NCBI GenBank assembly: GCA_017652545.1
Contig: JAGCAV010000280.1
Span: 1-7,032, forward strand
DNA length: 7,032 nt
Source of the DNA: Lachnospiraceae bacterium
GTDB taxonomy: Bacteria > Bacillota_A > Clostridia > Lachnospirales > Lachnospiraceae
Direction of reading: 5' to 3'
A model generated the notes under the pieces. That model ran no database searches. It had not been told where the DNA came from and worked only from the letters and a program-made list of their open reading frames with translations. Positions 6,713-7,032 of the stretch are shown here, piece after piece; within the stretch, counting starts at the first letter, position 1, and every line of letters begins with the position of its first letter. Made by a program: the position numbers and the translations under genes.

Positions 6713-6731
6713 CATGCGTAAAGCATGCGTA
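6713..6731. repeat. Direct repeat CATGCGTA x2, 11-bp period
   Basis: Identical octamers at 6713-6720 and 6724-6731, placed about one helical turn apart between the two divergent promoters. The spacing suits side-by-side binding of a regulator on one face of the DNA, possibly affecting the glycosidase promoter, whose -35 region they cover. The bound protein is unknown. Confidence 0.45.
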
Positions 6732-6747
6732 TGTTTCATGTTTCGTA

Positions 6748-6776
6748 TTGACATCTTTCGCAATATGCCGTATTAT
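6748..6776 (+). promoter_or_regulatory. Sigma-A promoter of the zinc-ribbon gene
   Basis: TTGACA at 6748-6753, a 17-base spacer, and TATTAT at 6771-6776. It shares ATTGACATCTTTC and the spacer length with the promoter at 1477-1505. Transcription should start near 6783, leaving a leader of about 90 bases, much like the other promoter. The spacer itself carries an imperfect copy of the downstream palindrome: ATCTTTCG then ATATGC at 6753-6768, against the same two blocks at 6785-6802. Confidence 0.85.
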
Positions 6777-6787
6777 TCTCTTATATC

Positions 6788-6804
6788 TTTCGTATAATAT
6801 GCAA
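6788..6804. promoter_or_regulatory. Operator-like palindrome, partner of the one at 1517-1533
   Basis: Reads TTTCGTATAATATGCAA, symmetric at six of eight position pairs about its central base. It begins after an 11-base gap from the -10 box, exactly as in the promoter at 1477-1505, and agrees with that site at 12 of 17 bases on the same strand. It contains an internal TATAAT that could be mistaken for a -10 box, but no -35 is placed to serve it. A shared repressor, possibly the XRE protein, is inferred. Confidence 0.5.
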
Positions 6805-6874
6805 GTTGCTGCTCGCACAGGATCCTGCCCTGCTTCCGCAGAATCCTGCAGCTGTAAAACGGAGGAAATCAAAC

Positions 6875-7032
6875 ATGAAGATCTGTACCTGTGAACACTG
6901 CCGTTACACGTTCCGTTACCCGCTGATTCCCCTTACGTGCCCGGACTGCGGCATGAAGAAAGTGCGCCCGGCCAATAAAAAGGAAATCCTGCGCTTCCGG
7001 ATCGAACAGCAGATCATCGCGGACGAGATCCG
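6875..7032 (+). CDS. Small zinc-ribbon protein, 3' end cut by window edge
   Basis: The first 52 codons are visible and the frame is still open at the edge. The N-terminus MKICTCEHCRYTF and the later LTCPDCGMKKVRPA give two CxxC pairs (Cys6/Cys9 and Cys22/Cys25), a rubredoxin-like knuckle arrangement expected to bind one zinc. Cys4 is an extra cysteine. After the ribbon the sequence turns charged and probably helical (NKKEILRFRIEQQIIADEI). I do not recognise a named family and assign no function; small zinc ribbons often bind nucleic acid or protein partners. The start at 6875 is set by GGAGG at 6861-6865, nine bases upstream. Its promoter resembles that of the repressor-protease-polymerase operon, which hints at common control. 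Confidence 0.82.
   Translation, partial: MKICTCEHCRYTFRYPLIPLTCPDCGMKKVRPANKKEILRFRIEQQIIADEI

Noticed and set aside
6652..6726. Longer glycosidase reading frame starting at 6726.
   Set aside because: It would translate through the -10 box and the 22-bp element, has no ribosome site, and the ATG at 6651 has a strong one.

Overview
This looks like chromosomal DNA from a GC-leaning anaerobic Firmicute. A Lachnospiraceae-like Clostridium relative is my best guess. The grounds are strong AGGAGG-type ribosome binding sites, consensus sigma-A promoters, a Gram-positive ImmA/IrrE protease beside a UmuC-type polymerase, and a glycoside hydrolase family 2 gene of a gut-bacterial kind. I see no rRNA, tRNA, CRISPR array, integrase or transposase. 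The taxonomic call is inference. The window is gene-dense and cut at both ends.

Layout. (1) 1-1336, minus strand: a two-gene operon. A stand-alone NAD(P)HX epimerase (nnrE) overlaps by ATGA a Gfo/Idh/MocA oxidoreductase that runs off the left edge. (2) 1337-1595: a divergent control region with a 22-bp element (copy 1), a near-perfect sigma-A promoter and an operator-like palindrome. (3) 1596-3979, plus strand: a tight three-gene operon of an XRE/Cro-type repressor, an ImmA/IrrE metalloprotease and a Y-family translesion DNA polymerase. (4) 4014-6651, minus strand: a GH2 beta-glycosidase whose 3' end overlaps an S66 LD-carboxypeptidase-like peptidase. It converges on the polymerase gene across 34 bp. 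(5) 6652-6874: a second divergent control region built like the first, with the 22-bp element (copy 2), a sigma-A promoter with identical spacing, and a related palindrome at the same offset. (6) 6875 to the end, plus strand: the start of a small zinc-ribbon protein gene.

How it may work. The repressor-protease-polymerase operon has the logic of ImmR/ImmA of ICEBs1 and DdrO/IrrE of Deinococcus. A stress signal activates the protease, the protease removes the repressor, and here the product released would be an error-prone polymerase. No LexA box was seen, so this may be LexA-independent mutagenesis. The promoter of the distant zinc-ribbon gene matches the operon's promoter in -35, spacer length, -10 and palindrome position, so the two may form one small regulon. 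That link is the most interesting reading of the window. It is inferred from sequence and untested.
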